Origin: Gemmatimonadota bacterium
Lineage (GTDB): Bacteria > Latescibacterota > UBA2968 > UBA8231
Assembly (NCBI GenBank): GCA_026706505.1
Contig: JAPOYQ010000701.1
Location: 1-8,561 of the forward strand
Length of the DNA stretch: 8,561 nucleotides
Direction of reading: 5' to 3'
Shown: positions 1 through 6,692 of the stretch, piece by piece
Layout: every line of letters begins with the position of its first letter
Numbering within the stretch: the first letter of the stretch is position 1
The notes under the pieces: model-generated
Seen by the model: only the letters and a program-made list of their open reading frames with translations
Databases searched by the model: none
What the model was told of the DNA's origin: nothing
Made by a program: the position numbers and the translations under genes

Positions 1-2
1 TG

Positions 3-284
3 GATGCGCTGGAGGACGCGGATCTACATGCGAGATGCGATATCGGCCACTTTGATGGCGAGCGGGGCACGTTGATGCACGTTGCGGCAAACGAGAACCT
101 CCCTGCGATGATCGAGTACCTGCACAGGCGGGGCGTTTCGCTTGACGACCTGGACAACCTCGGTCGCTCACCAGCGCAGTTCGCCGTCAAACGAGACAGG
201 CTCGAGGCCCTATGCGCATTAGCGGACTGTGGTGCGACGCTCGATGCCGAGGCAACCCAGTTCCTCGATGATCGACGGTCTTGA
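3..284 (+). CDS. Ankyrin-repeat protein, C-terminal fragment (5' end outside window)
   Basis: The frame is open from the window edge and stops at TGA 282-284, so this is the last ~93 codons of a longer gene. Ankyrin features are visible: a TLMHVAANENLPAMIEYL stretch fits the 'TPLHxAAxxGxxxxVxxLL' consensus, followed by RRGVSLDDLDNLGRSPAQFA, which reads as the end of one repeat and the start of the next (GxxxxxxDxxGxxPxxxA). A last half-repeat (LEALCALADCGATLD) leads to a short polar tail. Ankyrin repeats are protein-binding scaffolds; no partner or catalytic domain is visible here. The next gene, also ankyrin, begins 83 nt downstream on the same strand, so the two may be paralogues in tandem and possibly co-transcribed. 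No terminator is seen between them. The real start lies upstream of the window; internal TTG or ATG codons near 72-77 are not needed to explain the frame. Confidence 0.75.
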   Translation, partial: DALEDADLHARCDIGHFDGERGTLMHVAANENLPAMIEYLHRRGVSLDDLDNLGRSPAQFAVKRDRLEALCALADCGATLDAEATQFLDDRRS

Positions 285-367
285 GTTTGGTACAAGATTG
301 ACAATCGAAACTGCTCCCTAACCGGTGTGTCCGGCAACACCCGTGCAGCTTGAGCCGATATGTAGTT

Positions 368-2464
368 ATGAACGCACTGAAACCAGCTAAGATCCAAGCC
401 GCGCTCGAAGCCGTCGAAGTCGGTGACGCCAAGAGGCTCGAGCCACTTCTGAAAACGAACCCGGCACTCGTCCATCAGATCCTTGAGCACGACGACCACA
501 GCGTAATGCTCAGGCCGACACTGTTGCACCGGACCAACGCCAAGGCCGATCGGGAGCGACGGCCCCGCAGAAGGAGCAAGGGTGACCTGGACTGCGCCCA
601 ACTGCTCATCGACTACGGCGCCGACATCAACAGCCGGGTCCTGGACTCTCTGCCGCCACTGGAGATGGCAGCGTGGACGCGCCATCACGATCTCTTCGAG
701 CTGCTGCTGGCCAACGGGGCCGACGTAGAATGCTACACCGAACTGCCCCCGATCGAGGCTGCGGTCGCCACGGCTTACGGCAGGGACATGTTCAAAAGCC
801 TAGTGTCCACTGGCGCGCAGTACGACATCTCTCATACGCTTCGACTCGGACTGCTTCGGGAGACGCGGACACTCCTCGAGGCCGACCCTAGTCTCGCTAA
901 CATCGAGACGGACCACGGTCTCCCGCTCAATCTGGCGGTCAGCAAGCCGGGCAGCTACAAGCCAAGTCCGGGATTATTCAAGCTGCTGATCCGGTTTGGC
1001 GCCGACATCCACGCCGAGGATCGGTTCGGCCTGACGCCGCTGAAGGCAGCCCGCCTGCCCGGCAACGACAAGATCGTGCTGGCTTTGCTCGACATGGGCG
1101 TAGAGGACGACATTTACGGTGCCCTCTTGGCGCGCGACGAGGATAGGGCCAGGGCAATTCTGCGAGCTGATTCCTCACAGGCACACCCGGTCGCCGCTTG
1201 GCCTGATCGGGGGCCAACGCCCCCCATCGTCTGGGCGGTCTGGTCCGGCTCGACGCGCCTCGTGAAGATGATTCTCGAGCACGATGTCGTCCTGAACTTG
1301 TCGGGGAATCCGCTCGGGATCGCCATCGAATACGGTTACGACGAGATCGTCCGTCTCCTGCTCGATCACGGTGCTTCGCCCGAATGCGGCGACTGCAGCG
1401 GCTGGGCGGGCGTTCGCACCGGCAAGTTCTGGGACCGGGTCCCGGGGGGCGGTCCTGCACCCGATGACGATCCGCCGGTCTCCGTGCCGCTCTACACGGC
1501 GCTACGCAACGGCACGACCGCCGCGGTGGAGATGCTGCTGGAGGCGGGCGCCGATCCGAACTCCACGCTGACCATGTGGTCGGGCCTGCAATGGCCGGCG
1601 CGCTCCGGCGACCTGGACAGGGTCCGGTTGCTGCTGAAGCGGGGAGGAAACCCGGCGAGCCACTGCGCTCGGCGTGCGCTTCGACTCGCCACTCGACTCA
1701 GCCAGGGGGCCATGGTGGAGCTGCTCGTCACGCATGGCGTCGACGTCGAGGCGGCGACGGACTCGGAACTCGACGAGGAGAAGATCCAGCGGACAGCGAA
1801 CGAGTCGACGCGTGGCCTCCTGGAGGAGCTCCGCGGGATCCTCGGTCTACCCAAGCGGGAACGCGCCCGCATCCTGCGGCTGCGGGCACAGCTCATCAAT
1901 GCGGTCATCGACGGAGACGCGCGAAGCCTGCGCGACGTGCAACAGCAGGCACCCGAGCTCCTTGAGCGACCTATGGTCAAGCACGACCTGCTGCGCCACG
2001 CCGCCATGGCGGGTCACGGCGACATCGTCGACGTCCTGGTCGAGCACGGGGTGCCCATGACAATCCAGACCGCCTCGGCCCTCGGACGCCTCGATCTTGT
2101 TGCATCGATGCTCGACTCGGACCCGACACTCGCCAATGACGACCCGCCGGCACTCAAGATCGCCGCGCAAAAAAACCACCGGGCCGTCGCTGAGCTACTT
2201 CTAGACAGAGGTGCGGACATCGACCGAGTGTCGAGCAACTATCAGCCTACTGCCCTTCATGTGGCGATCCGCAGTCGTTCGATCGATGTGATCAAACTGC
2301 TTCTGTCGCGGGGTGCGGACGTGACCATCCGCGAGACGGGCGACCACCACCACACGCCGCTTGGCGTGAACTGGCCCCTCACAGTACCGGAGGGCGAAGA
2401 GATTCGCGATCTTCTGATCGCGCATGGGGCGAAACCCGAGGAGCAGCACTCCTATGACGCTTGA
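368..2464 (+). CDS. Large ankyrin-repeat protein
   Basis: About 698 residues, almost entirely ankyrin repeats, a protein-protein interaction fold with no catalytic domain visible. There is no signal peptide or membrane segment, so a cytosolic scaffold is likely. Numbering from the ATG at 368, recognisable repeats include CAQLLIDYGADIN (76-88), LFELLLANGADVE (109-121), LFKLLIRFGADIH (203-215), IVRLLLDHGASPE (327-339), AVEMLLEAGADPN (386-398), AVAELLLDRGADID (606-619) and VIKLLLSRGADVT (641-653). Short half-repeats ending in DPSLAN- or DPTLAN-like caps sit between them. A Gly/Pro/Asp-rich loop (about 344-370) and a charged segment (about 465-508) interrupt the array. A TTG at 350 would add six residues; I prefer ATG 368, although neither start has a good Shine-Dalgarno, so the start is uncertain. 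The family is secure; the biological role is unknown. Confidence 0.88.
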   Translation: MNALKPAKIQAALEAVEVGDAKRLEPLLKTNPALVHQILEHDDHSVMLRPTLLHRTNAKADRERRPRRRSKGDLDCAQLLIDYGADINSRVLDSLPPLEMAAWTRHHDLFELLLANGADVECYTELPPIEAAVATAYGRDMFKSLVSTGAQYDISHTLRLGLLRETRTLLEADPSLANIETDHGLPLNLAVSKPGSYKPSPGLFKLLIRFGADIHAEDRFGLTPLKAARLPGNDKIVLALLDMGVEDDIYGALLARDEDRARAILRADSSQAHPVAAWPDRGPTPPIVWAVWSGSTRLVKMILEHDVVLNLSGNPLGIAIEYGYDEIVRLLLDHGASPECGDCSGWAGVRTGKFWDRVPGGGPAPDDDPPVSVPLYTALRNGTTAAVEMLLEAGADPNSTLTMWSGLQWPARSGDLDRVRLLLKRGGNPASHCARRALRLATRLSQGAMVELLVTHGVDVEAATDSELDEEKIQRTANESTRGLLEELRGILGLPKRERARILRLRAQLINAVIDGDARSLRDVQQQAPELLERPMVKHDLLRHAAMAGHGDIVDVLVEHGVPMTIQTASALGRLDLVASMLDSDPTLANDDPPALKIAAQKNHRAVAELLLDRGADIDRVSSNYQPTALHVAIRSRSIDVIKLLLSRGADVTIRETGDHHHTPLGVNWPLTVPEGEEIRDLLIAHGAKPEEQHSYDA

Positions 2465-2529
2465 TGGACGGATCTGTGGCTTCAACCCTCCGCTTCGCTC
2501 CGGGCTCGCAAACCTGTCAGCTAGCAGTC

Positions 2530-2549
2530 CGGCCACAGTATTGTGGCCG
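2530..2549 (+). other. Small perfect hairpin in the ankyrin-oxidoreductase spacer
   Basis: CGGCCAC (2530-2536) pairs perfectly with GTGGCCG (2543-2549) across a 6-nt AGTATT loop. There is no T-run after it (CAGGCAAACAG follows), so it is not a canonical intrinsic terminator. It lies 66 nt after the ankyrin stop and 27 nt before the small ORF at 2577. It could be a 3'-end or mRNA-stability structure, a Rho-site neighbour, or a protein-binding palindrome. Confidence 0.4.
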
Positions 2550-2576
2550 CAGGCAAACAGTCCCCTGGAGACTTTT

Positions 2577-2636
2577 ATGGAACAGGAGGTCAGAAATTCT
2601 CTGGAAGGTATCAATTCAATCTTCGATTGGAACTGA
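2577..2636 (+). CDS. Possible 19-codon upstream ORF (leader peptide candidate)
   Basis: An ATG at 2577 is preceded by GGAG (2567-2570) at a 6-nt spacing, a better ribosome site than that of the following oxidoreductase gene. It would encode MEQEVRNSLEGINSIFDWN and stop at TGA 2634-2636, only 6 nt before the oxidoreductase ATG and in the same frame. A perfect AGGAGGT (2584-2590) lies inside it, too far upstream to serve the 2643 start directly. The layout could support translational coupling, in which termination here feeds initiation at 2643. There is no homology evidence and a chance ORF of this length is common, so this is only a candidate. Confidence 0.3.
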   Translation: MEQEVRNSLEGINSIFDWN

Positions 2637-2642
2637 CACACC

Positions 2643-3638
2643 ATGGAACAGATCAGAATCGGCCTGATCGGAGTGGGACGTTTCTGTCCTAATTATCACA
2701 TTCCGAATCTCATCCAGCGGAGGGACGTGGAGATCACAGCAGTCTGTGACATCTCGCAGGATCGTCTGGACAACCTGCCGGAGAGTCTGTGCGCAAGCCA
2801 GACCAGTTGGGATTACCGCGACCTGCTTGACCCCGATCTCGTGGACGGTGTCGTCGTCAGCACCCCAAATCAATATCACTATGAACAATGCAAGCTCGCG
2901 CTAGAACGGCGCATACCCGTTCTCGTCGACAAGCCGACGACAGTCACAGTAGCACACGCCAAAGAATTGACCACTCTCAGCCAGTCACAAGAATGTCTGT
3001 TAATGACAGCTTTCACGCGGCGTTTCATGGCGAGCACAGAGTATGTACGCAGTCAGTTAGCCTCTAGTTCCGATGATATTCAGTACATGACGGCGGTTCA
3101 GCGCAGAGCCGGCGGTAACCTAGCAGACGGCGGTATGCTGCATACGCGGACGGTACATATCCTTGATGTACTGCCCTGGCTCATCGGACAGCGTATCGTG
3201 GCCGTCGCTGGGACCGTCGACTATGAAGAGGCAGGTGGAGTTGAGAATTTTGTCGACGTGCGGCTGGATTTTTCTGGCGGATTGTGCGCGCACCTGCTGT
3301 GTATCAAAAACTGTGACGAATACGAGGATGAGGTCACGATTTACAGCGCACGAAAGAGCTTCCGCCTTGAACGCGACCTGCTTTTCACAATGGCGCAGCC
3401 CTCTGGATGGGAACCTGTCGAAAACCCCTCTCACCAAAGATCGTTGACGGGTTACTTCGTCGATGTGATCCAGGGAAAGAAGGTCATCGAGAGCGCACCC
3501 GGTGTGGACCCGCACAGCCGCGACGGACTACAGGCTCTAAGAGTGGTCGAGGCGATTCACGAGGCAGGAAGAACCGGCAGGTCGGTTGCCGTACCTCTGT
3601 CGGAGACAGACAAGGTTTACAAAGCCGCGAGACATTAA
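2643..3638 (+). CDS. Gfo/Idh/MocA-family NAD(P)-dependent oxidoreductase
   Basis: 331 residues, normal for the family. An N-terminal Rossmann fold starts with IRIGLIGVGRF (4-14), carrying a GxGxxx dinucleotide motif, and CDISQDR (35-41) ends strand 2 with the acidic residue that typically contacts the cofactor ribose. STPNQYHYEQCKLAL (73-87) matches the usual 'TPNxxHxexaxxAl' segment. The family's EKP motif appears as DKP (96-98), keeping the Lys. GGMLHTRTVHILD (163-175) is the substrate-side 'GGxxxDxxxHxxD' region, with H172 and D175 as plausible catalytic residues. The C-terminal DGLQALRVVEAIHEAGRTG (294-312) is the family signature. Members oxidise or reduce sugars, inositols and related polyols; the substrate cannot be told here. 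The ribosome site is weak (GGAA 2629-2632, 10-nt spacing), and a small ORF ends 6 nt upstream. It is the only such enzyme in the window and has no sugar transporter or partner beside it. GC content appears lower than in the ankyrin genes. Confidence 0.93.
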   Translation: MEQIRIGLIGVGRFCPNYHIPNLIQRRDVEITAVCDISQDRLDNLPESLCASQTSWDYRDLLDPDLVDGVVVSTPNQYHYEQCKLALERRIPVLVDKPTTVTVAHAKELTTLSQSQECLLMTAFTRRFMASTEYVRSQLASSSDDIQYMTAVQRRAGGNLADGGMLHTRTVHILDVLPWLIGQRIVAVAGTVDYEEAGGVENFVDVRLDFSGGLCAHLLCIKNCDEYEDEVTIYSARKSFRLERDLLFTMAQPSGWEPVENPSHQRSLTGYFVDVIQGKKVIESAPGVDPHSRDGLQALRVVEAIHEAGRTGRSVAVPLSETDKVYKAARH

Positions 3639-3639
3639 T

Positions 3640-4689
3640 TCAGACAAGCGTCAAGTCGGCCCGATGGCCCTCTTCGAGAAAGGCGGTCAGCAGATCCACG
3701 GCTGCTTGCAAGTCGCCTTTGTCAACCAGCTCGACCGAAGTGTGAATGTAGCGCGTCGGCACTGAAATCGTCGCCACCGGCACACCGGACCGCACCCCTT
3801 GCATGGCCCCGGCGTCCGTGCCGCCGAGGGGGAGGATTTCCAATTGGCACTTGATTTTTCTCTTCTTCGCCAGCCCTCTGAGTTGGGCCACCAAGCCCGG
3901 ATGCGAGATCGCCGACGAGTCCAGCAGTTTAATCGCCGCACCCTGTCCTAGGCGCGTTACCTGCTCGTGCTCGGGTATCCCCGGAATATCGGCCGCCAGC
4001 GTCACGTCGAGAGCCACCCCTAGATCTGGCTCGACTCCAAACGCGCTTACTTGCGCGCCCCGCAAGCCGACCTCCTCCTGCACGGTGGCCACCGCATAGG
4101 TCTCGCAACCAAAGGTCTTGGCCTGCTGCATGGCGCGGATCATCACGTAGAGTGCGACGCGGTCGTCCATGGCCTTGCAAGAAACCCCGTCGCCAATCTC
4201 AGCGAAATCCCGCTGCAACGTCACCATCGCGCCAAGCTCGACCTCGCGCCTGACTTTGGCTGGCGACAGGTAGAGATCGACGATAAAGTCGCTGATGGCC
4301 AGCTTGGCGTTGCGGTCGGCTTCCGTCTGGATGTGCGGCGGTTTGATACCTGGGTAGAGCAGGCCCGGCAGATCGCGCTTCTTGCCCCTGACGACGACCC
4401 TTTGGGCCACCATATTGCGCGGGTCGTGTCCGCCTAGGGGCACCAGTCGCAAAAGGCCCCGCTCGTCGATGTGCGAAACCACGAAACCGATCTCGTCCAT
4501 GTGCGCGGCAATCATCAGCTTCTTGGCCTTTTTGCCTTTGCTCGCCTTCTTCACGGCGATCAGGTTGCCCAATGCATCCACCTGCATCTCGTCGGTCAGG
4601 GGCGCAAGCTCCCGCCGCACGATCTCGCGCAGCCGATCCTCCCGGCCGGGAACCCCCGCGCTTTCGCATAGCTCTTTGAGCAGCTTCAC
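3640..4689 (-). CDS. M42-family metallo-aminopeptidase (glutamyl aminopeptidase / FrvX-like)
   Basis: A co-catalytic metallopeptidase that removes N-terminal residues from peptides, probably cytosolic; family members often form large tetrahedral dodecamers. I place the start at GTG 4687-4689, behind AAGGAG (4696-4701) with 6-nt spacing, giving 349 residues, the usual M42 length. The longer open frame reaching 4764 would run into the upstream gene and adds a Ser/Pro-rich, non-conserved tail. From the GTG, metal and catalytic residues are all present: H63 in AAHMDEIG, D175 in KAMDDR, the E205-E206 pair in VQEEVGLRGA, D228 in ALDVT, and H316 in PTRYIHTS. LPLGGTDAGAMQ (286-297) is also a family hallmark. 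It is the last gene of the hpt transcription unit, 16 nt after the membrane-anchored protein. Its stop lies one base from the stop of the convergent oxidoreductase. Substrate preference (Glu/Asp, Leu, Lys) is not predictable from sequence alone. Confidence 0.94.
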   Translation of the reverse strand: MKLLKELCESAGVPGREDRLREIVRRELAPLTDEMQVDALGNLIAVKKASKGKKAKKLMIAAHMDEIGFVVSHIDERGLLRLVPLGGHDPRNMVAQRVVVRGKKRDLPGLLYPGIKPPHIQTEADRNAKLAISDFIVDLYLSPAKVRREVELGAMVTLQRDFAEIGDGVSCKAMDDRVALYVMIRAMQQAKTFGCETYAVATVQEEVGLRGAQVSAFGVEPDLGVALDVTLAADIPGIPEHEQVTRLGQGAAIKLLDSSAISHPGLVAQLRGLAKKRKIKCQLEILPLGGTDAGAMQGVRSGVPVATISVPTRYIHTSVELVDKGDLQAAVDLLTAFLEEGHRADLTLV

Positions 4690-4705
4690 TTGATACTCCT
4701 TATCA

Positions 4706-5260
4706 TCAGGGCTTGACGAGCCTGAAGGACGCGAAGAATCGCTCGATATCCGAGGTGTCGTCAAACGCGTAGGGTGCTCCGACTGCCATCAAGCTGTAGA
4801 GCCGCTGGCCCACCTGTAGGCTCTGCAACCGCAGTAGGCTTTCGTCGGCAGCTTGTATCTGCGTCTGCCGTGCGGCATGACCGTCCATCTCAACGGCGGT
4901 CTCTGACAGGATCGTTCCCTCCACCTTCTGCAAGATGGCATCTCGACGCGCGGCAATCGCGCTATCAGCTTGGACGGCTGCGGGCATATCCCCGTAGGCA
5001 ATGGCGTATTGCACGTCGGCGCGCTCGAACATCAGGTATTGGAACTCTACCTCGCCAAAGGACAACGGCTCGCGCAGCTTGCGCAGATTGGGCCGGCCAG
5101 CCGTCTGCACTGCGAAAGCCCCTGGCTCATAAAGCCGCTCCTCCCATTCCGGCGCGCCGCGCACCCAATTGACGACATTGTAGGCGGCAATAACCCCTAG
5201 GACGACGAAGAAGAGCTTGACGGACAATAGGTCCGTTTTGGTTTTAGGCGCTTGGCCCAT
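4706..5260 (-). CDS. Membrane-anchored protein of unknown function, 184 residues
   Basis: Not recognised with certainty. A basic N-terminus (MGQAPKTKTD) is followed by one hydrophobic segment at about 14-33 (VKLFFVVLGVIAAYNVV...). About 150 mostly hydrophilic residues follow, so it is probably anchored in the cytoplasmic membrane with the body outside. No signal-peptidase or lipobox cysteine motif is seen. The C-terminal part (about 147-183: LQVGQRLYSLMAVGAPYAF, then DIERFFASFRLVKP) resembles the 'GRxYxLxVxG...FLxSFxL' ending of PsbP/DUF1795-like domains in layout, which is only a weak suggestion. Its ATG is 4 nt after the epimerase stop and its own stop is 16 nt before the M42 start, so it is very likely translated within the operon. 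The ribosome site is weak, and coupling to the epimerase stop is likely. Confidence 0.82.
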   Translation of the reverse strand: MGQAPKTKTDLLSVKLFFVVLGVIAAYNVVNWVRGAPEWEERLYEPGAFAVQTAGRPNLRKLREPLSFGEVEFQYLMFERADVQYAIAYGDMPAAVQADSAIAARRDAILQKVEGTILSETAVEMDGHAARQTQIQAADESLLRLQSLQVGQRLYSLMAVGAPYAFDDTSDIERFFASFRLVKP

Positions 5261-5264
5261 TAGC

Positions 5265-6083
5265 TCAGGCTAGCCCCAACTTCTCTTCGGCGCTATCTGC
5301 GGGGATATAGCCCAAGACTTGGCGCGGATGGTCGATATCGACCCAGCGCCAGCGGTTGTTGGACACTCCGTAAAAAATATCAAAACGCAAGTCCGCAGGG
5401 GCCTCGATGGCGCGCTGCACGAGTTGCACCACGTCGCGCTGGCTGCACCAGATGGCCCCGCCCCGCTCGTCGCGCGGGTGATCCTCGGCATTGACCCAGC
5501 CGATGCGCAGGCAAGGTACCGACATATTGTGCACGTCGGCGTAGTAGCGCGCCAAGGCTTCGCCCCAAATCTTGGTCGCCGGATAGAGACCAGTCGGTCG
5601 ATGCGGCCATTCGTGCGTCACTATCTCTACCTGACCGGCATCAACCGCGTCAAAGCGCCCTTCGGAGATGGCCTTGTACGGGTCCTCTTGCTGGTAGCCC
5701 CAAGACACCATGATCGAGCTGGCGAAGACCACGCGCCCGACGCCAGCACGGCGCGCGGCCTCCAGCACATTGCGCGGTCCGATGATATTGCTGCCGAGCA
5801 GGCTCTCCCAACTAGCGTCTGGCCGCGGATCGGCTGCCAGTTGCACGACCACATCCATGCCTTCGACGACCCTTGCTATTGCGTTGTAATCCGTCAAGTC
5901 TGCAAGGATGAATTTCTCTTCGGAAATTCCCAAGTCTGCGTCTTTGGGTGCCCGCTCCGAAAGCTGGGATCGCCGCGCTAGCCCATAGAGGTCATAGCGG
6001 TCGGGTTGGGTGCGCAAATGCCGATATACAGCTCCAGCGATCAATCCGAAAACACCGGTAATTAAGACTTTCTTGGGGGCCAT
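5265..6083 (-). CDS. NAD(P)-dependent epimerase/dehydratase (extended SDR)
   Basis: 272 residues of the extended short-chain dehydrogenase fold. KKVLITGVFGLIAGAVYRHL (4-23) is the Rossmann start; the last Gly of the usual GxxGxxG is Ala here (GVFGLIA). ADLTD (61-65) is the adenine-contacting Asp region, VVQLAADP (79-86) is the 'HLAA' element, and NIIGPRNVLEAARRAGV (99-115) is highly typical. FASSIMVSWG (120-129) supplies the active-site Ser. Y167 and K171 in YPATK form the catalytic YxxxK pair, followed by CLRIGWVN (191-198). Compact size and layout recall uronate dehydrogenases and related sugar oxidoreductases, but nucleotide-sugar 4-epimerase or dehydratase activity is equally possible. 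A purine-rich stretch (AGAGGAGAAGAGGAG, 6086-6100) lies just before the ATG and can supply a ribosome site. The start is 20 nt after the hpt stop and the next gene begins 4 nt after its own stop, so it is within the operon. Confidence 0.9.
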   Translation of the reverse strand: MAPKKVLITGVFGLIAGAVYRHLRTQPDRYDLYGLARRSQLSERAPKDADLGISEEKFILADLTDYNAIARVVEGMDVVVQLAADPRPDASWESLLGSNIIGPRNVLEAARRAGVGRVVFASSIMVSWGYQQEDPYKAISEGRFDAVDAGQVEIVTHEWPHRPTGLYPATKIWGEALARYYADVHNMSVPCLRIGWVNAEDHPRDERGGAIWCSQRDVVQLVQRAIEAPADLRFDIFYGVSNNRWRWVDIDHPRQVLGYIPADSAEEKLGLA

Positions 6084-6103
6084 GACTCCTCTTCTCCTCT
6101 ATC

Positions 6104-6649
6104 TCATCCAATGGCGGCGATGTGGCGCAAGGCGCGGTAGCGCTGGTCGCAATCCATGCCGTAGCCAACGACGAACGTGTCTTCAATTTCAAAACCACAG
6201 TAATCTATCGGCACTGGAAGCTCCCTGCGGGCAGATTTGTTGAGCAACGTACACGCTCTGAGCGAAAGGGGTTGCCGCGACTCTATCATGGTCATCACAA
6301 AATCTAGAGATCGGCCGGTATCGACAATGCCATCGACGACGAGTACGTCCCGTCCGGCCACGGCGACAACGAGATCTTTGGTCAGCTCGATCTGTCCGGT
6401 GTTTTCCGTGCCCTGATAGCTCGCAACGCCGATAAAATCGTAGTCCAACCGCGCCAACAGCTCCTCGGGCAGGCGATCCATCAGGGCCATCATAAACTGT
6501 ACGGCTCCGTTGAGGAGGCCAATAAATAAGGGGGCCGACCCAGCGTAGTCGACGGCTAGCATCTGGGCCAACTCGCCGATGCGCTGCTCCACTTGCTGGC
6601 GCTCAATTAGCACTCTTAAGGCGGGAGTTTCCAACAGACTGCGAGGCAT
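6104..6649 (-). CDS. hpt: Hypoxanthine(-guanine) phosphoribosyltransferase
   Basis: Purine salvage enzyme joining hypoxanthine or guanine to PRPP, giving IMP or GMP, in the cytosol. Length is 181 residues, normal for the family. RVLIERQQVEQRIGELA (12-28) matches the N-terminal 'VLIxxxxIxxRVxELA' helix. LFIGLLNGAVQFMMAL (41-56) contains the 'GvLkGa' PPi-binding loop with Leu-Asn-Gly. The PRPP loop is VLVVDGIVDTGRSL (102-115). D110 matches the catalytic Asp position, whereas the usual Glu-Asp pair just before it reads Asp-Gly (D106, G107). K138 in TLLNKSARR matches the purine-contacting Lys, and FVVGYGMDCDQRYRALRHI (159-177) is the classic C-terminal motif. It is the first gene of its unit. No functional Shine-Dalgarno precedes the ATG: AAAGG is only one base away. 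A TATAAT box lies 7 bp upstream, so a leaderless mRNA is likely. Confidence 0.95.
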   Translation of the reverse strand: MPRSLLETPALRVLIERQQVEQRIGELAQMLAVDYAGSAPLFIGLLNGAVQFMMALMDRLPEELLARLDYDFIGVASYQGTENTGQIELTKDLVVAVAGRDVLVVDGIVDTGRSLDFVMTMIESRQPLSLRACTLLNKSARRELPVPIDYCGFEIEDTFVVGYGMDCDQRYRALRHIAAIG

Positions 6650-6656
6650 GCCTTTG

Positions 6657-6686
6657 ATTATACGGCTTATGGGCTATTCTTTGCAA
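6657..6686 (-). promoter_or_regulatory. Promoter of the hpt operon (leaderless-type)
   Basis: Reading on the minus strand, TTGCAA (6681-6686; 4 of 6 match to the -35 consensus) is followed after 18 bp by a perfect TATAAT (6657-6662). Only 7 bp then separate the -10 box from the hpt ATG. Transcription would therefore start at or within a base of the initiating A, leaving no leader. The promoter follows directly after the terminator at 6693-6718, which supports a new transcription unit beginning here. Confidence 0.65.
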
Positions 6687-6692
6687 ACGAAA

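Noticed and set aside
298..303. TTGACA before the large ankyrin gene as a -35 box.
   Set aside because: No acceptable -10 hexamer is present 16-19 bp downstream (the region reads CCCTAACCGG), so a promoter is not supported.
978..1460. Long antisense open frames inside the ankyrin, M42, epimerase and recA genes (for example 978-1460 and 7572-8261).
   Set aside because: They are Arg/Ser/Pro-rich translations of the opposite strand of well-supported genes, as expected in GC-rich DNA, with no recognisable domains.
3640..4764. The longer M42 reading frame starting at 4764.
   Set aside because: The extra 25 residues overlap the upstream gene, are Ser/Pro-rich and non-conserved, and lack a ribosome site. 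GTG at 4689 has AAGGAG with 6-nt spacing and gives the normal family length.
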